Below, in pieces: positions 48,730 to 57,264 of a stretch of 64,000 nucleotides of DNA (its first letter is position 1; the number at the start of each line of letters is the position of its first letter). The stretch is from Streptomyces sp. JB150 (GTDB lineage Bacteria > Actinomycetota > Actinomycetes > Streptomycetales > Streptomycetaceae). Under the pieces are notes generated by a model that saw only the letters and a list, made by a program, of their open reading frames with translations, did not search any database and was not told where the DNA came from. The position numbers were made by a program, and so were the translations under genes. Location: assembly GCF_011193355.1 (NCBI RefSeq), contig NZ_CP049780.1, positions 4,601,085 to 4,665,084 on the forward strand, read 5' to 3'.

Positions 48730-49485
48730 TCAGATCGGCAGCCTGCGGAACACCGCGCGCGGTACATGCCGCACCGCCGACATCAGCAGGCGCAGCGCCC
48801 CGGGGACCCAGACCGTCTCCGAGCGGCGGCGCAGGCCCAGTTCGATGGCGGCCGCGACCGCCTCGGGGGTCGTCGCGAGGGGCGCCTCGTCCAGTCCGGC
48901 GGTCATGCGGGAGCGGACGAAGCCGGGGCGTACGACCATGACGTGGACGCCGGTGCCGTGCAGCGCGTCGCCGAGGCCCTGCGCGAAGGCGTCCAGGCCG
49001 GCCTTGCTGGAGCCGTAGATGAAGTTGGAGCGGCGGGCGCGCTCCCCGGCGACCGAGGACAGCACGACCAGCGAGCCATGGCCCTGGGTCTGCAACGCGC
49101 GGGCGCTGACCAGGCCGGCGGACACCGCGCCCGTGTAGTTGGTCTGCGCGACGCGCACCGCGCTCACCGGTTCCCGCTCGTCGCGCGCCTGGTCGCCGAG
49201 GATGCCGAAGGCGAGCAGCACCAGGTCGATGTCGCCCTCGGCGAAGACCTTCCCGAGGACGGTCTCGTGCGACTCGGGGTCGAGCGCGTCGAAGGCGACG
49301 GTGCGCACGTCGGCGCCGAGCGCGCGCAGGCTCTCGGCGGCCTGCTCCAGGCCGGGGGAGGGGCGGCCGGCCAGCCAGACCCTGCGGGTGCGGCGGGCGA
49401 TCAGCCGGCGCGCGGTGGCCAGCGCGATCTCGGACGTACCGCCGAGGACGAGCAGGGACTGGGGGAGGCCGAAGGCGTCCTTCAC
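48730..49485 (-). CDS. dprE2: Decaprenylphosphoryl-2-keto-ribose reductase-like SDR
   Basis: 251 residues from a GTG at 49485 with AGGAG upstream. SDR with LLVLGGTSEIALATARRL, catalytic Ser in VVLSSVAGERARR and Tyr/Lys in IYGSSKAGLDAF; the LGGTSEI nucleotide motif is that of mycobacterial DprE2. With DprE1 it epimerises decaprenylphosphoryl-ribose to the arabinose form. It is 81 bp downstream of dprE1; that gap carries three copies of GGTGTCTGG. Confidence 0.88.
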   Translation of the reverse strand: MKDAFGLPQSLLVLGGTSEIALATARRLIARRTRRVWLAGRPSPGLEQAAESLRALGADVRTVAFDALDPESHETVLGKVFAEGDIDLVLLAFGILGDQARDEREPVSAVRVAQTNYTGAVSAGLVSARALQTQGHGSLVVLSSVAGERARRSNFIYGSSKAGLDAFAQGLGDALHGTGVHVMVVRPGFVRSRMTAGLDEAPLATTPEAVAAAIELGLRRRSETVWVPGALRLLMSAVRHVPRAVFRRLPI

Positions 49486-49566
49486 GGCGGCTCCTAAGGG
49501 TGTCTGGGTGTCTGGAGCGGGGTGTCTGGGCTGGGTTTCGCGGGGTGGGTGTACGGAGCTGGGTGC

Positions 49567-50922
49567 CTAGAGGGAGAGCCGGCGGGCGAGGTCGGAGACG
49601 AACACCCCGCGCGGGTCGAGTTCCGCCCGCAGCGCGCGGAAGTCGTCCAGCCGCGGGTACATCGCGGCGAGCAGTTCGGGCCGCAGCCGGGAGTCCTTGG
49701 CGAGGTAGACCCGGCCGCCCGCGGCGGCGACCTCCTCGTCCAGCTCGTCGAGGAAGGCGTCCAGGCCGGGCAGCGTGGCCGGGATGTCGAGGGCCAGGGT
49801 CCAGCCGGGGGAGGGGAAGGAGAGCCAGCCCGGATCGGCGTCCCCGAACCGCTTCAGCACGGCCAGGAAGGACGGGCAGCGGCGCTCGGAGATCCGGCGC
49901 ACGATCCGGCGCAGGGCCTCCTCCTGGCCGTATCCGACGACGAACTGGTACTGCACGAAGCCGCCGCGGCCGTAGATCCGGTTCCAGTGCGGCACCCCGT
50001 CCAGGGGGTGGAAGAAGGCGGAGATCCTCTGGAGTTCGCCGGTACGCGCGCGGGGCGCCCTGCGGTACCAGAGTTCGTTGAACAGGCCCACCGTGCGCCG
50101 GGTGAGCAGGCCCTCGGGGAGGAAGGCGGGGGCGGCCGGCAGCTGGGAGGGGTGGAAGGCGAGCGGGTCCCGGCGCGCGCGGGCGGTGCGGGGCAGCGCG
50201 TCCAGGGGCGCGTGGTCGCCGCGGGTGAGCACCGCGCGGCCGGTCGCCGCACCGCGCGCCAGCAGGTCGATCCAGGCGACGGAGTAGCGGTAGTGGTGGT
50301 CGCCGTCGGTCAGCCGGGCCATCAGGTCGTCGAGGTCGCGGGCGCGTTCGGTGTCGACCGACATCCACGCGGTCTCGACCGGCTGGAGCTGGATGGTGGC
50401 GGTGAGGATGACGCCGGTCAGCCCCATGCCGCCGGTGGTGGCGTCGAAGAGCGGGGTGCCGGGACTCACGCCGTGGACGCCGCCGTCGGCGGTGAGCAGT
50501 TCCATGGACAGCACGTGCCGGGAGAAGGACCCCGAGATGTGGTGGTTCTTGCCGTGGATGTCGGCGCCGATCGCGCCGCCGACGGTCACGTAGCGGGTGC
50601 CGGGGGACACCGGAACGAACCAGCCGAGCGGCAGCAGGATGCGCATCAGCCGGTGCAGGGAGACGCCGGCGTCGCACAGCACCGTGCCGTTCGTGGCGTC
50701 GATCGCGTGGATCCGGTCCAGGCCGGTCATGTCGAGGACCGACCCGCCCGCGTTCTGCGCCGCGTCCCCGTACGCCCGTCCCAGGCCCCGGGGGATGCCT
50801 CCCCGGGCCCCGCAGTCCCGGACTGCGGCGACGGCCTCCTCGTAGGTCCGTGGGCGGATCAGACGGGCGGTGGTGGGGGCGGTGCGGCCCCATCCCGTGA
50901 CGGAGACGGTCTCGGCAGGCAT
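49567..50922 (-). CDS. dprE1: Decaprenylphosphoryl-beta-D-ribose 2-epimerase, FAD subunit
   Basis: 451 residues from the ATG at 50922. FAD-binding PCMH region (GIPRGLGRAYGDAAQNAGG, VGGAIGADIHGKNHH) and C-terminal ALO-type domain ending KDSRLRPELLAAMYPRLDDF, all as in mycobacterial DprE1, including the Lys of AKDSR. The residue matching Mycobacterium tuberculosis Cys387 is Ala377 (PGWTLALDIP against PGWN.CVDFP). A -10 TACGGT ends seven bases before the ATG: leaderless. Confidence 0.9.
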   Translation of the reverse strand: MPAETVSVTGWGRTAPTTARLIRPRTYEEAVAAVRDCGARGGIPRGLGRAYGDAAQNAGGSVLDMTGLDRIHAIDATNGTVLCDAGVSLHRLMRILLPLGWFVPVSPGTRYVTVGGAIGADIHGKNHHISGSFSRHVLSMELLTADGGVHGVSPGTPLFDATTGGMGLTGVILTATIQLQPVETAWMSVDTERARDLDDLMARLTDGDHHYRYSVAWIDLLARGAATGRAVLTRGDHAPLDALPRTARARRDPLAFHPSQLPAAPAFLPEGLLTRRTVGLFNELWYRRAPRARTGELQRISAFFHPLDGVPHWNRIYGRGGFVQYQFVVGYGQEEALRRIVRRISERRCPSFLAVLKRFGDADPGWLSFPSPGWTLALDIPATLPGLDAFLDELDEEVAAAGGRVYLAKDSRLRPELLAAMYPRLDDFRALRAELDPRGVFVSDLARRLSL

Positions 50923-50929
50923 GTCGGCG

Positions 50930-50935
50930 ACCGTA
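50930..50935 (-). promoter_or_regulatory. dprE1 leaderless promoter -10
   Basis: TACGGT on the minus strand, seven bases before the ATG. No ribosome-binding site lies between. Confidence 0.5.
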
Positions 50936-51055
50936 TCGTCCCTATGTGGGCCGTTGGTTGTGAAACATCGCATCTCTCCCCGAAATGGGTGATTAATGGG
51001 ATGTCGCTCAATATTGCCGGAGATCCGGCCCTGTCGGCGTGAACAGTGAGTCCAC

Positions 51056-51685
51056 ATGGACGACCTCGACGACATGGACCACCGAATCCTTTCGGCGCTC
51101 CGGGCCCACGGCTCCGACCCGCGCGTCGCGGCAGCCGCGCGCGCCCTGTCCTGGGCCGGCGAGCACGGGGCGCTGTGGCTCGCGGCGGGTTTCGCCGGAG
51201 CCGCCGTGGACGGCGCCCGGCGCGGCGCCTGGTTGCGCGGTACCGCGCTCATCGCGGGCGCGCACCTCGCCAGCATGGGCGTGAAACGGATCGTGCGCCG
51301 TCCGCGCCCCGCGCACGTCGAGCCCCTGGTGCGCACCGCCGGACGGCACTCCTTCCCCAGCTCCCACGCCGCCTCCGCCGCCGCGGCGGCCGTCGCTTAC
51401 GGCGCGTTCGGCACCGCCGGGGCCTGGTTCGTCCCGCCGCTCGCCGCCGCGATGTGCCTCTCCCGCCTCGTCGTGGGCGTCCACTACCCCTCCGACGTGG
51501 CGGCCGGCGCGGCCCTGGGGGCGCTCACGGCACGCCTCGGGGCGCGCTGGATCCACCGGGGCGCACAGGACGGCGCGTACGGCAAGGCCGCCTACGGCAA
51601 GGCCGCCTACGGCAAGGCCGCGTACGGCATGACCGCGTACGGCACGACCGCGTACGGCACGACAGGGAGCGACGGGCATGACTGA
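51056..51685 (+). CDS. PAP2-type phosphatase, likely decaprenylphosphoryl-phosphoribose phosphatase
   Basis: 209 residues from the ATG at 51056. PAP2 motifs: KRIVRRPRP, SFPSSHAAS and SRLVVGVHYPSDV, with five hydrophobic segments. In mycobacteria a PAP2 protein (Rv3807c) next to the UbiA prenyltransferase removes the 5-phosphate of decaprenylphosphoryl-phosphoribose; the adjacent UbiA gene supports the same role here. The last 40 residues are a repeat of AYGKA/AYGTT units. Overlaps UbiA by eight bases. Confidence 0.82.
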   Translation: MDDLDDMDHRILSALRAHGSDPRVAAAARALSWAGEHGALWLAAGFAGAAVDGARRGAWLRGTALIAGAHLASMGVKRIVRRPRPAHVEPLVRTAGRHSFPSSHAASAAAAAVAYGAFGTAGAWFVPPLAAAMCLSRLVVGVHYPSDVAAGAALGALTARLGARWIHRGAQDGAYGKAAYGKAAYGKAAYGMTAYGTTAYGTTGSDGHD

Positions 51686-52673
51686 GGCAGCGCCCATGGC
51701 GAACGGCACCCGCACGCAGGAACCGACCCTCCTGGGCGCCCGTACCCCCCGCCCCCGCCCGCCCGAGGCGCCCCGCGCGGGCACGCCCCTCGGCGGGCTC
51801 CTCCGGGGCCTGCTGAGGACCGCGCGGCCCAAGCAGTGGGTCAAGAACCTCCTCGTCGTGGCCGCCCCGGCCGCCGCCGGCGAGCTGTTCTCCCGTGCCG
51901 CGCTCACCCGGCTGCCGCTCGTCTTCGCCCTGTTCACCGCCTGCGCCGCCGCCGTCTACCTGATCAACGACGCGCGGGACGCGGACGCCGACCGCGCGCA
52001 CCCGACCAAACGGCACCGCCCGGTCGCCGCCGGACAGGTGCCCGTCCCGGTCGCCTACGCGGTCGGCGGCGCGCTCGCCGTCCTCGCGCCGGCCGCCGCG
52101 GCCTGGCTGGCCTCGCCGTCGGTGGCGGCGCTGCTGACGGCGTACCTCGGCATGCAACTGGCGTACTGCGTCAGCCTCAAGCACGTCCTGGTCGTCGACC
52201 TCGTCATCGTCACCACCGGGTTCCTGATGCGGGCGGCGGCCGGCGGACTCGCGCTGTCCATCCCGCTGTCGCGCTGGTTCCTGATCACGACCGGCTTCGG
52301 GGCGCTGTTCATGGTCGCGGCCAAGCGCTACTCCGAGGCCGTCCAGATGGCCGGGAAAGGAGGCGCCACGCGCGCGTTGCTCACCGAGTACACCACCGGC
52401 TACCTCCGCTTCGTGTGGCAGCTGGCCGCCGGGGTCGCCGTACTCGGCTACTGCCTGTGGGCGCTGGAGGCGGGCGGTGACCCGCACACCGGGCTGCTGC
52501 CGTGGCGTCAGCTGTCCATGGTGGCCTTCATCCTGGCGATCCTGCGGTACGCCGTGTTCGCCGACCGGGGCACCGCGGGCGAACCCGAGGAAGTGGTGCT
52601 GCGGGACCGCGCACTGGTCCTGATCGGCCTGGTGTGGCTCGCCATGTACGGCCTGGCGGTGGCCGATTGGTGA
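51678..52673 (+). CDS. UbiA-type decaprenyl-phosphate phosphoribosyltransferase
   Basis: 331 residues from the ATG at 51678. The prenyltransferase motif LINDARDADADRAHPTKRHR (about 97-116) closely matches the NDxxDxxxDRxHPTKRxRP of mycobacterial DPPR synthase (Rv3806c); about eight membrane spans. It joins phosphoribosyl pyrophosphate to decaprenyl phosphate, the first step to decaprenylphosphoryl-arabinose. The start overlaps the PAP2 gene; the stop overlaps the GtrA gene (GTGA). Confidence 0.87.
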   Translation: MTEAAPMANGTRTQEPTLLGARTPRPRPPEAPRAGTPLGGLLRGLLRTARPKQWVKNLLVVAAPAAAGELFSRAALTRLPLVFALFTACAAAVYLINDARDADADRAHPTKRHRPVAAGQVPVPVAYAVGGALAVLAPAAAAWLASPSVAALLTAYLGMQLAYCVSLKHVLVVDLVIVTTGFLMRAAAGGLALSIPLSRWFLITTGFGALFMVAAKRYSEAVQMAGKGGATRALLTEYTTGYLRFVWQLAAGVAVLGYCLWALEAGGDPHTGLLPWRQLSMVAFILAILRYAVFADRGTAGEPEEVVLRDRALVLIGLVWLAMYGLAVADW

Positions 52674-53131
52674 CGTGGGCGCCCCTGCGCGCGCGGCTGC
52701 GGCTGCGGCTGGACCCCCGGGAAGTCCTCTCCTTCGCCGCCGTCGGCCTGCTCGCCTACGCCACCGACCTCGCCCTGTTCACCTGGCTGCGCGGCCCGCT
52801 GGACCTCGACCCGCTCACCGCCAAGGCGCTGTCCTTCGTGGCCGGCTGCACGGTGGCCTACGCGGGCAACGCGCTCGGCACCTACCGGGACCGCGCGAGC
52901 GGCACCCCCTGGCGGCGGTACGCGCTGTTCTTCGCGGTGAACGCCGCGGGCGCCCTCGTCCAGCTGCTCTGTCTCGCCGTCAGCCACTACGGCCTCGGCT
53001 ACACCTCGCAGCGCGCGGACACCGTCTCCGGCGCCGGAGTCGGCATGGCACTGGCGACACTCCTGCGCTTCTGGGGCACCCGGACATGGGTCTTCCGCGC
53101 GGAGGGCAGGTTGGCTCCATGGACTGGCTGA
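52670..53131 (+). CDS. GtrA family membrane protein
   Basis: 153 residues from a GTG at 52670 overlapping the previous stop. Four hydrophobic segments with FAAVGLLAYATDLALFTWLR, AYAGNALGTYRD and TLLRFWGTRTWVF are GtrA-family features. A GtrA protein (Rv3789) stands beside dprE1 in mycobacteria, where it is linked to handling of the lipid-linked arabinose. Same operon as PAP2 and UbiA. Confidence 0.85.
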   Translation: MTWAPLRARLRLRLDPREVLSFAAVGLLAYATDLALFTWLRGPLDLDPLTAKALSFVAGCTVAYAGNALGTYRDRASGTPWRRYALFFAVNAAGALVQLLCLAVSHYGLGYTSQRADTVSGAGVGMALATLLRFWGTRTWVFRAEGRLAPWTG

Positions 53132-54123
53132 AAAGGCTCCCGGTCGTCGGACCGTGGGCAGCCCGGCTGATGGTCACGCACGCGTGGCGCTCGTACGAGC
53201 GGCTGGACCGCGTGCACTGGACCCGGCTGGCCGCGGCGATGACGTTCACCAGTTTCGTCGCGCTGTTCCCGCTGCTGACGGTCGCCGCGGCGATCGGCGC
53301 CGCCACGCTCGGCGCGGACCGGCAGAAGGAGCTGGAGGACAGGATCGCCGAGCAGATCCCCGGCATCGCCGACCAGATGAACATCAGCGGACTGGTCCAG
53401 AACGCCGGCACCGTCGGGGTCATCGCCGGCGCCGTGCTGCTGATCACCGGGATCGGCTGGGTCGGCTCCACGCGCGAGTGCCTGCGCGCGGTGTGGGAGC
53501 TGCCCGACGACGAGGAGAACCCGGTCCTGCGCAAGGTCAAGGACGGCGGTGTGCTGGTCGGTCTCGGCGGCGCGGTCCTGGTCACCCTCGCCGCGTCCAC
53601 CGTCGCCTCCGCGGCCGTCGGCTGGACCGCCCGCCAGCTCGGCCTGGAGGAGCAGGGCTGGGGCAGCGCGCTGCTGCAGGTCGCCGCCTTCGCGGTCGCC
53701 GTGCTCGCCGACTTCTTCCTGCTGCTGTACGTCCTCACGCTGCTGCCCGGCGTCGAGCCGGCCCGGCACCGGCTGCTGGTCGGCGCCCTGGTCGGCGCGA
53801 TCGGCTTCGAGTTGCTGAAGCTGCTGCTGAGCGGCTACATGCAGGGCGTGGCCGCGAAGAGCATGTACGGCGCCTTCGGTGTGCCGGTCGCCCTGCTGCT
53901 GTGGATCAACTTCACCTGCAAGCTGGTGCTGTTCTGCGCGTCCTGGACGGCGACGCCCGGCAAGGACGCCGAAGGGGCCACCGCCGGCGACGGCAGCGGC
54001 ACCGGCGTCGGCACCGGCGTCGGCACCGGGAGCGGCACCGGCACCGGCGTCGGGACGGGCGCGGGCGGCGGCGTCACCGCCCCCGGCGGCGCACCAGGTC
54101 CGGCAGCGGCCAGCGGCGGTTGA
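53119..54123 (+). CDS. YihY/virulence factor BrkB family membrane protein
   Basis: 334 residues from an ATG at 53119, 13 bases inside the GtrA gene, with GGAGGGCAGG upstream. About six membrane spans with RLAAAMTFTSFVALFPLLTV near residue 37 and GVPVALLLWINFTCKLVLFC near 255, as in YihY/BrkB proteins. Function uncertain. The C-terminus is a Gly/Thr repeat (GTGVGTGVGTGSGTGTG) and its last 50 bases overlap the convergent carboxypeptidase gene. Confidence 0.88.
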   Translation: MDWLKRLPVVGPWAARLMVTHAWRSYERLDRVHWTRLAAAMTFTSFVALFPLLTVAAAIGAATLGADRQKELEDRIAEQIPGIADQMNISGLVQNAGTVGVIAGAVLLITGIGWVGSTRECLRAVWELPDDEENPVLRKVKDGGVLVGLGGAVLVTLAASTVASAAVGWTARQLGLEEQGWGSALLQVAAFAVAVLADFFLLLYVLTLLPGVEPARHRLLVGALVGAIGFELLKLLLSGYMQGVAAKSMYGAFGVPVALLLWINFTCKLVLFCASWTATPGKDAEGATAGDGSGTGVGTGVGTGSGTGTGVGTGAGGGVTAPGGAPGPAAASGG

Positions 54124-55387
54124 CCAGGAACGCGGCGCCGCCGAGCAGCACCAGCAGACCGCCCGCGATCCCCAGGGCGACGCCCATGCCGCTGGAGGCG
54201 CTCTCCGCCGTGGCGCTCGCCACCGGCTTCTTCGCGGTACCCCCGCCAGTGGCGCCCCCGGCCTCGCCCGCGCCCGCCGGCGCGGAGGCCGTGGCACCCG
54301 GCCGGGCGCCGGGCTGCGCGGCGCTCTTCGGCGGCACCAGCTCGCCCACCGGCTGCACCTTCCCGGACGCCCGGAAGCCCCAGTCGAACAGGCGCGCGGT
54401 CTCCTTGTAGACCTCGTTGTGGTCGTTCTTCTGCGGGTTCATGACCGTCACGAGCAGCACCTTGCCGCCCCGCTCGGCGACACCCGTGAAGGTCGCTCCG
54501 GCGTTGGTGGTGTTGCCGTTCTTGACGCCCGCGATGCCCTGGTACTGGTCGATGTCGTAGTCGCCGGTCAGCAGCCGGTTGGTGTTCTGGATCTCGAAGG
54601 TCTCGCGGACCGTCTTGCCCTTCTTGTTCTTCTTCGTCAGCCCGGGGAACTTCGCGGTGAGCGTCGAGCAGTACTCGCGGAAGTCCTTCTTCTGCAGTCC
54701 GGAGCGGGCGATCAGCGTCAGGTCGTACGCGGAGGACACCTGGCCGGGAGCGTCGTAGCCGTCGGGGCTGACCACGTGTGTGTCGAGGGCCTGCAACTCC
54801 TCGGCGTGCCGGTTCATCTCCCGGACGGTCTTGTCGACGCCGTCGTTCATCGCCGACAGCACGTGCACGGCGTCGTTGCCGGAGCGCAGGAAGACACCGA
54901 GCCACAGGTCGTGGACCGAGTAGGTCTCCTTCTCCTTTATCCCGACCATCGAGGAGCCGGCGCCGATGTCCGCCAGGTCCTCGGCCGCCACCTTGTACTT
55001 CATGTCCTTGGGGAACTTCGGCAGCAGCGTGTCCGCGAACAGCATCTTCAGCGTGGAGGCCGGGGCGAGCCGCCAGTGCGCGTTGTGCGCGGCGAGCACC
55101 TCGCCGGACTCGGCGTCGGCCACGATCCACGACCGCGCGGTGACGTCCTTCGGCAGCACCGGCACGCCGGGGGCCAGATTCACCTGCGTGCCCGGCTGCC
55201 CGAGCCGCTCGCCGCCGACGGTCGACATGTTCGCCGGGGGAGTGGCCGACGGGCTCGCCGAGGCGGACGGTGCCGGCGTGCGCGCCGCCGTGGGCGTCGG
55301 CGTCGGCTTCGGCGCCGCCAGCGCGGCCGGAGCGGTCAGCGAAAGCGACAACAAGGTCGCGGAAGTGAGCAGCAGGGACCGCTTCAC
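54074..55387 (-). CDS. D-alanyl-D-alanine carboxypeptidase (S11 family)
   Basis: 437 residues from a GTG at 55387. Signal peptide to about residue 26, Pro/Thr/Ala-rich linker, then the penicillin-binding domain: SxxK in PASTLKMLFA, SxN in LRSGNDAVHV, and KNG in place of KTG in GVKNGNTTNAG. A C-terminal membrane span (about 405-425) and basic end anchor it outside. It trims the D-Ala from peptidoglycan stem peptides. Its 3' end overlaps the YihY gene by 50 bp on opposite strands. Confidence 0.88.
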   Translation of the reverse strand: MKRSLLLTSATLLSLSLTAPAALAAPKPTPTPTAARTPAPSASASPSATPPANMSTVGGERLGQPGTQVNLAPGVPVLPKDVTARSWIVADAESGEVLAAHNAHWRLAPASTLKMLFADTLLPKFPKDMKYKVAAEDLADIGAGSSMVGIKEKETYSVHDLWLGVFLRSGNDAVHVLSAMNDGVDKTVREMNRHAEELQALDTHVVSPDGYDAPGQVSSAYDLTLIARSGLQKKDFREYCSTLTAKFPGLTKKNKKGKTVRETFEIQNTNRLLTGDYDIDQYQGIAGVKNGNTTNAGATFTGVAERGGKVLLVTVMNPQKNDHNEVYKETARLFDWGFRASGKVQPVGELVPPKSAAQPGARPGATASAPAGAGEAGGATGGGTAKKPVASATAESASSGMGVALGIAGGLLVLLGGAAFLVNRRWPLPDLVRRRGR

Positions 55388-55487
55388 GGTCTTCTCGGGT
55401 GCGGGCACGAGCGAGAACGTACAGGGCGCACGCCGGGATGTCCCGCCCCCCTCCCCACCCCGGCCGGGGCTCCGGACGGCGGGCGGC

Positions 55488-55493
55488 GATACT
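55488..55493 (+). promoter_or_regulatory. Leaderless promoter -10 (GATACT)
   Basis: GATACT six bases before the ATG at 55500, no ribosome-binding site. Confidence 0.45.
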
Positions 55494-55499
55494 GAACGC

Positions 55500-55739
55500 A
55501 TGAAACTCAGCCGCCCGATCTCCTGGTTCCTGCTCGCCTTCGGGGTCTGGAGCTGGGTCATCTGGGTCACTTTCGTCAAAAACCTGATCAAGGACAGCAG
55601 CGGGCTGGCGTTCGACGACGGCGAGCCGACGACCTACTTCTGGGTCCACCTGCTGCTCGCCGTCGTCTCCTTCGTATGGGGGACGGTCATCGGGGTCATC
55701 GGGTTGCGCGGTCTGCGCGCGATGCGCCGAACGTCATAG
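55500..55739 (+). CDS. SCO4848-family small membrane protein
   Basis: 79 residues from the ATG at 55500. Two membrane spans (about 5-25 and 50-70): KLSRPISWFLLAFGVWSWVI, KDSSGLAFDDGEPTTYFWVH. I recognise it as the SCO4848 family, small actinobacterial membrane proteins of unknown function. Followed by the metallophosphoesterase gene 37 bp later. Confidence 0.8.
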   Translation: MKLSRPISWFLLAFGVWSWVIWVTFVKNLIKDSSGLAFDDGEPTTYFWVHLLLAVVSFVWGTVIGVIGLRGLRAMRRTS

Positions 55740-55776
55740 CACCGCGGTCTTCCCGACTCCAGGAGAGAGCAACGGC

Positions 55777-57180
55777 ATGGTGATCGTCTTCCTGCTCGTC
55801 ACGGTGAGCGTCCTCGTGGCGGCCAACTGGTACCTGTGGCGCCGCCTGTTCCGGGACACCACCCGTGCCCCGGGAGCGGTCCGCCGCGCGGGCGCGGTGC
55901 TGATCGCGGGCGGCTGGGCGCTCGCCGTCGCCGCCCTGCTCGCGGGACGCGTCGGCATGCCGTTCTGGCTCCAGCGCACCCTCGCCTGGCCGGGCTTCCT
56001 GTGGCTGGCGCTGTCGATCTACCTGCTGCTCGCCCTGGTGGTGGGGGAGGCCGTACGGCCGCTGCTGCGCCGCTGGCTGGAGCGCCGCGACCGCGCGGCG
56101 CGGCCGCCCGCCGCGCCAAACGTCCGCCGGCCGCAGCCGATACCGGCGGGCGCCCCGGCCCAGGAAGCCGACGCGGCCGGCGCACCCGCCAAGCCCCGCG
56201 AGACACCCGCCCAGGACCCCCAGGCACCCGCTCAGGACACCGAGGCATCTGCCCAGGACACCGAGGCACCCGAGCGGCCCGGCGGACCCGAGCGGCCCGG
56301 CGGACCCGAGCGGCCCGGCGGACCCCGTGAGGACTCCCCGGCTTCCGGTCCCGCCGCCCCCTCCCGCCGCCTGTTCGTCTCCCGCGTGGTCGCCGGCGCC
56401 GCCGCCGCGGCGGCCGTCGGCACGGTCGGCTACGGCTCCTACGGCGTGCTGCGCGGCCCGCGGGTGAAGCGGGTCACCGTGCCGCTCGCCAAGCTCCCGC
56501 GCGCGGCGCACGGTTTCCGGATCGCGGTCGTCAGCGACATCCACCTGGGCCCGGTGCTCGGCCGCGGCTTCGCCCAGAAGGTCGTCGACACGATCAACGC
56601 GACCCAGCCCGACCTCATCGCGGTCGTCGGCGACCTGGTCGACGGCAGCGTCAAGGACCTGGGCCCCGCCGCCGCCCCGCTGGCCGGGCTCGAAGCCCGG
56701 CACGGGGCGTACTTCGTCACCGGCAACCACGAGTACTTCTCCGGCGCCGAACAGTGGGTCGAGGAGGTACGGCGCCTCGGGCTGCGCCCGCTGGAGAACG
56801 ACCGTACGGAACTGCCCTACTTCGACCTCGCGGGCGTCAACGACGTGGCCGGCGAGGACGAGGGCCAGGGCCCCGACTTCGGCAAGGCGCTCGGCGACCG
56901 GGACACCGCACGCGCGTGCGTCCTGCTCGCCCACCAGCCGGTGCAGATCCACGACGCCGTCGAACACGGCGTCGACCTGCAGCTCTCCGGCCACACCCAC
57001 GGCGGCCAGCTCTGGCCCGGCAACCTCCTCGCCGCCGCCGCGAACCCCACGGTGGCCGGCCTGGAGCGCTACGGCGACACCCAGCTGTACGTCAGCCGGG
57101 GCGCGGGCGCGTGGGGACCGCCGACCCGGGTGGGGGCGCCGTCCGACATCACGGTGGTGGAGCTGGCGTCAGCCCGGTGA
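55777..57180 (+). CDS. Membrane-bound metallophosphoesterase
   Basis: 467 residues from the ATG at 55777 with AGGAGAG upstream. Three N-terminal membrane spans, a disordered segment with AQDTEA and three exact ERPGGP repeats (18-bp tandem at about 56270-56325), another hydrophobic segment near 205, then a calcineurin-like domain: VSDIHLGPVLG, VGDLVDG, TGNHEYFSGAEQW, AHQPVQIHDA and LSGHTHGGQLWPGN supply all metal ligands. Similar to YkuE-type proteins, which act outside the cell. Confidence 0.88.
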   Translation: MVIVFLLVTVSVLVAANWYLWRRLFRDTTRAPGAVRRAGAVLIAGGWALAVAALLAGRVGMPFWLQRTLAWPGFLWLALSIYLLLALVVGEAVRPLLRRWLERRDRAARPPAAPNVRRPQPIPAGAPAQEADAAGAPAKPRETPAQDPQAPAQDTEASAQDTEAPERPGGPERPGGPERPGGPREDSPASGPAAPSRRLFVSRVVAGAAAAAAVGTVGYGSYGVLRGPRVKRVTVPLAKLPRAAHGFRIAVVSDIHLGPVLGRGFAQKVVDTINATQPDLIAVVGDLVDGSVKDLGPAAAPLAGLEARHGAYFVTGNHEYFSGAEQWVEEVRRLGLRPLENDRTELPYFDLAGVNDVAGEDEGQGPDFGKALGDRDTARACVLLAHQPVQIHDAVEHGVDLQLSGHTHGGQLWPGNLLAAAANPTVAGLERYGDTQLYVSRGAGAWGPPTRVGAPSDITVVELASAR

Positions 57181-57264
57181 GGCTGGAGGTGACCTCCACG
57201 ACCAGGCGGAAGCAGGCCGGGTCATAGCAGTTTGCCCGTTCCGCCCCCTTCATCCGGAAATGGG

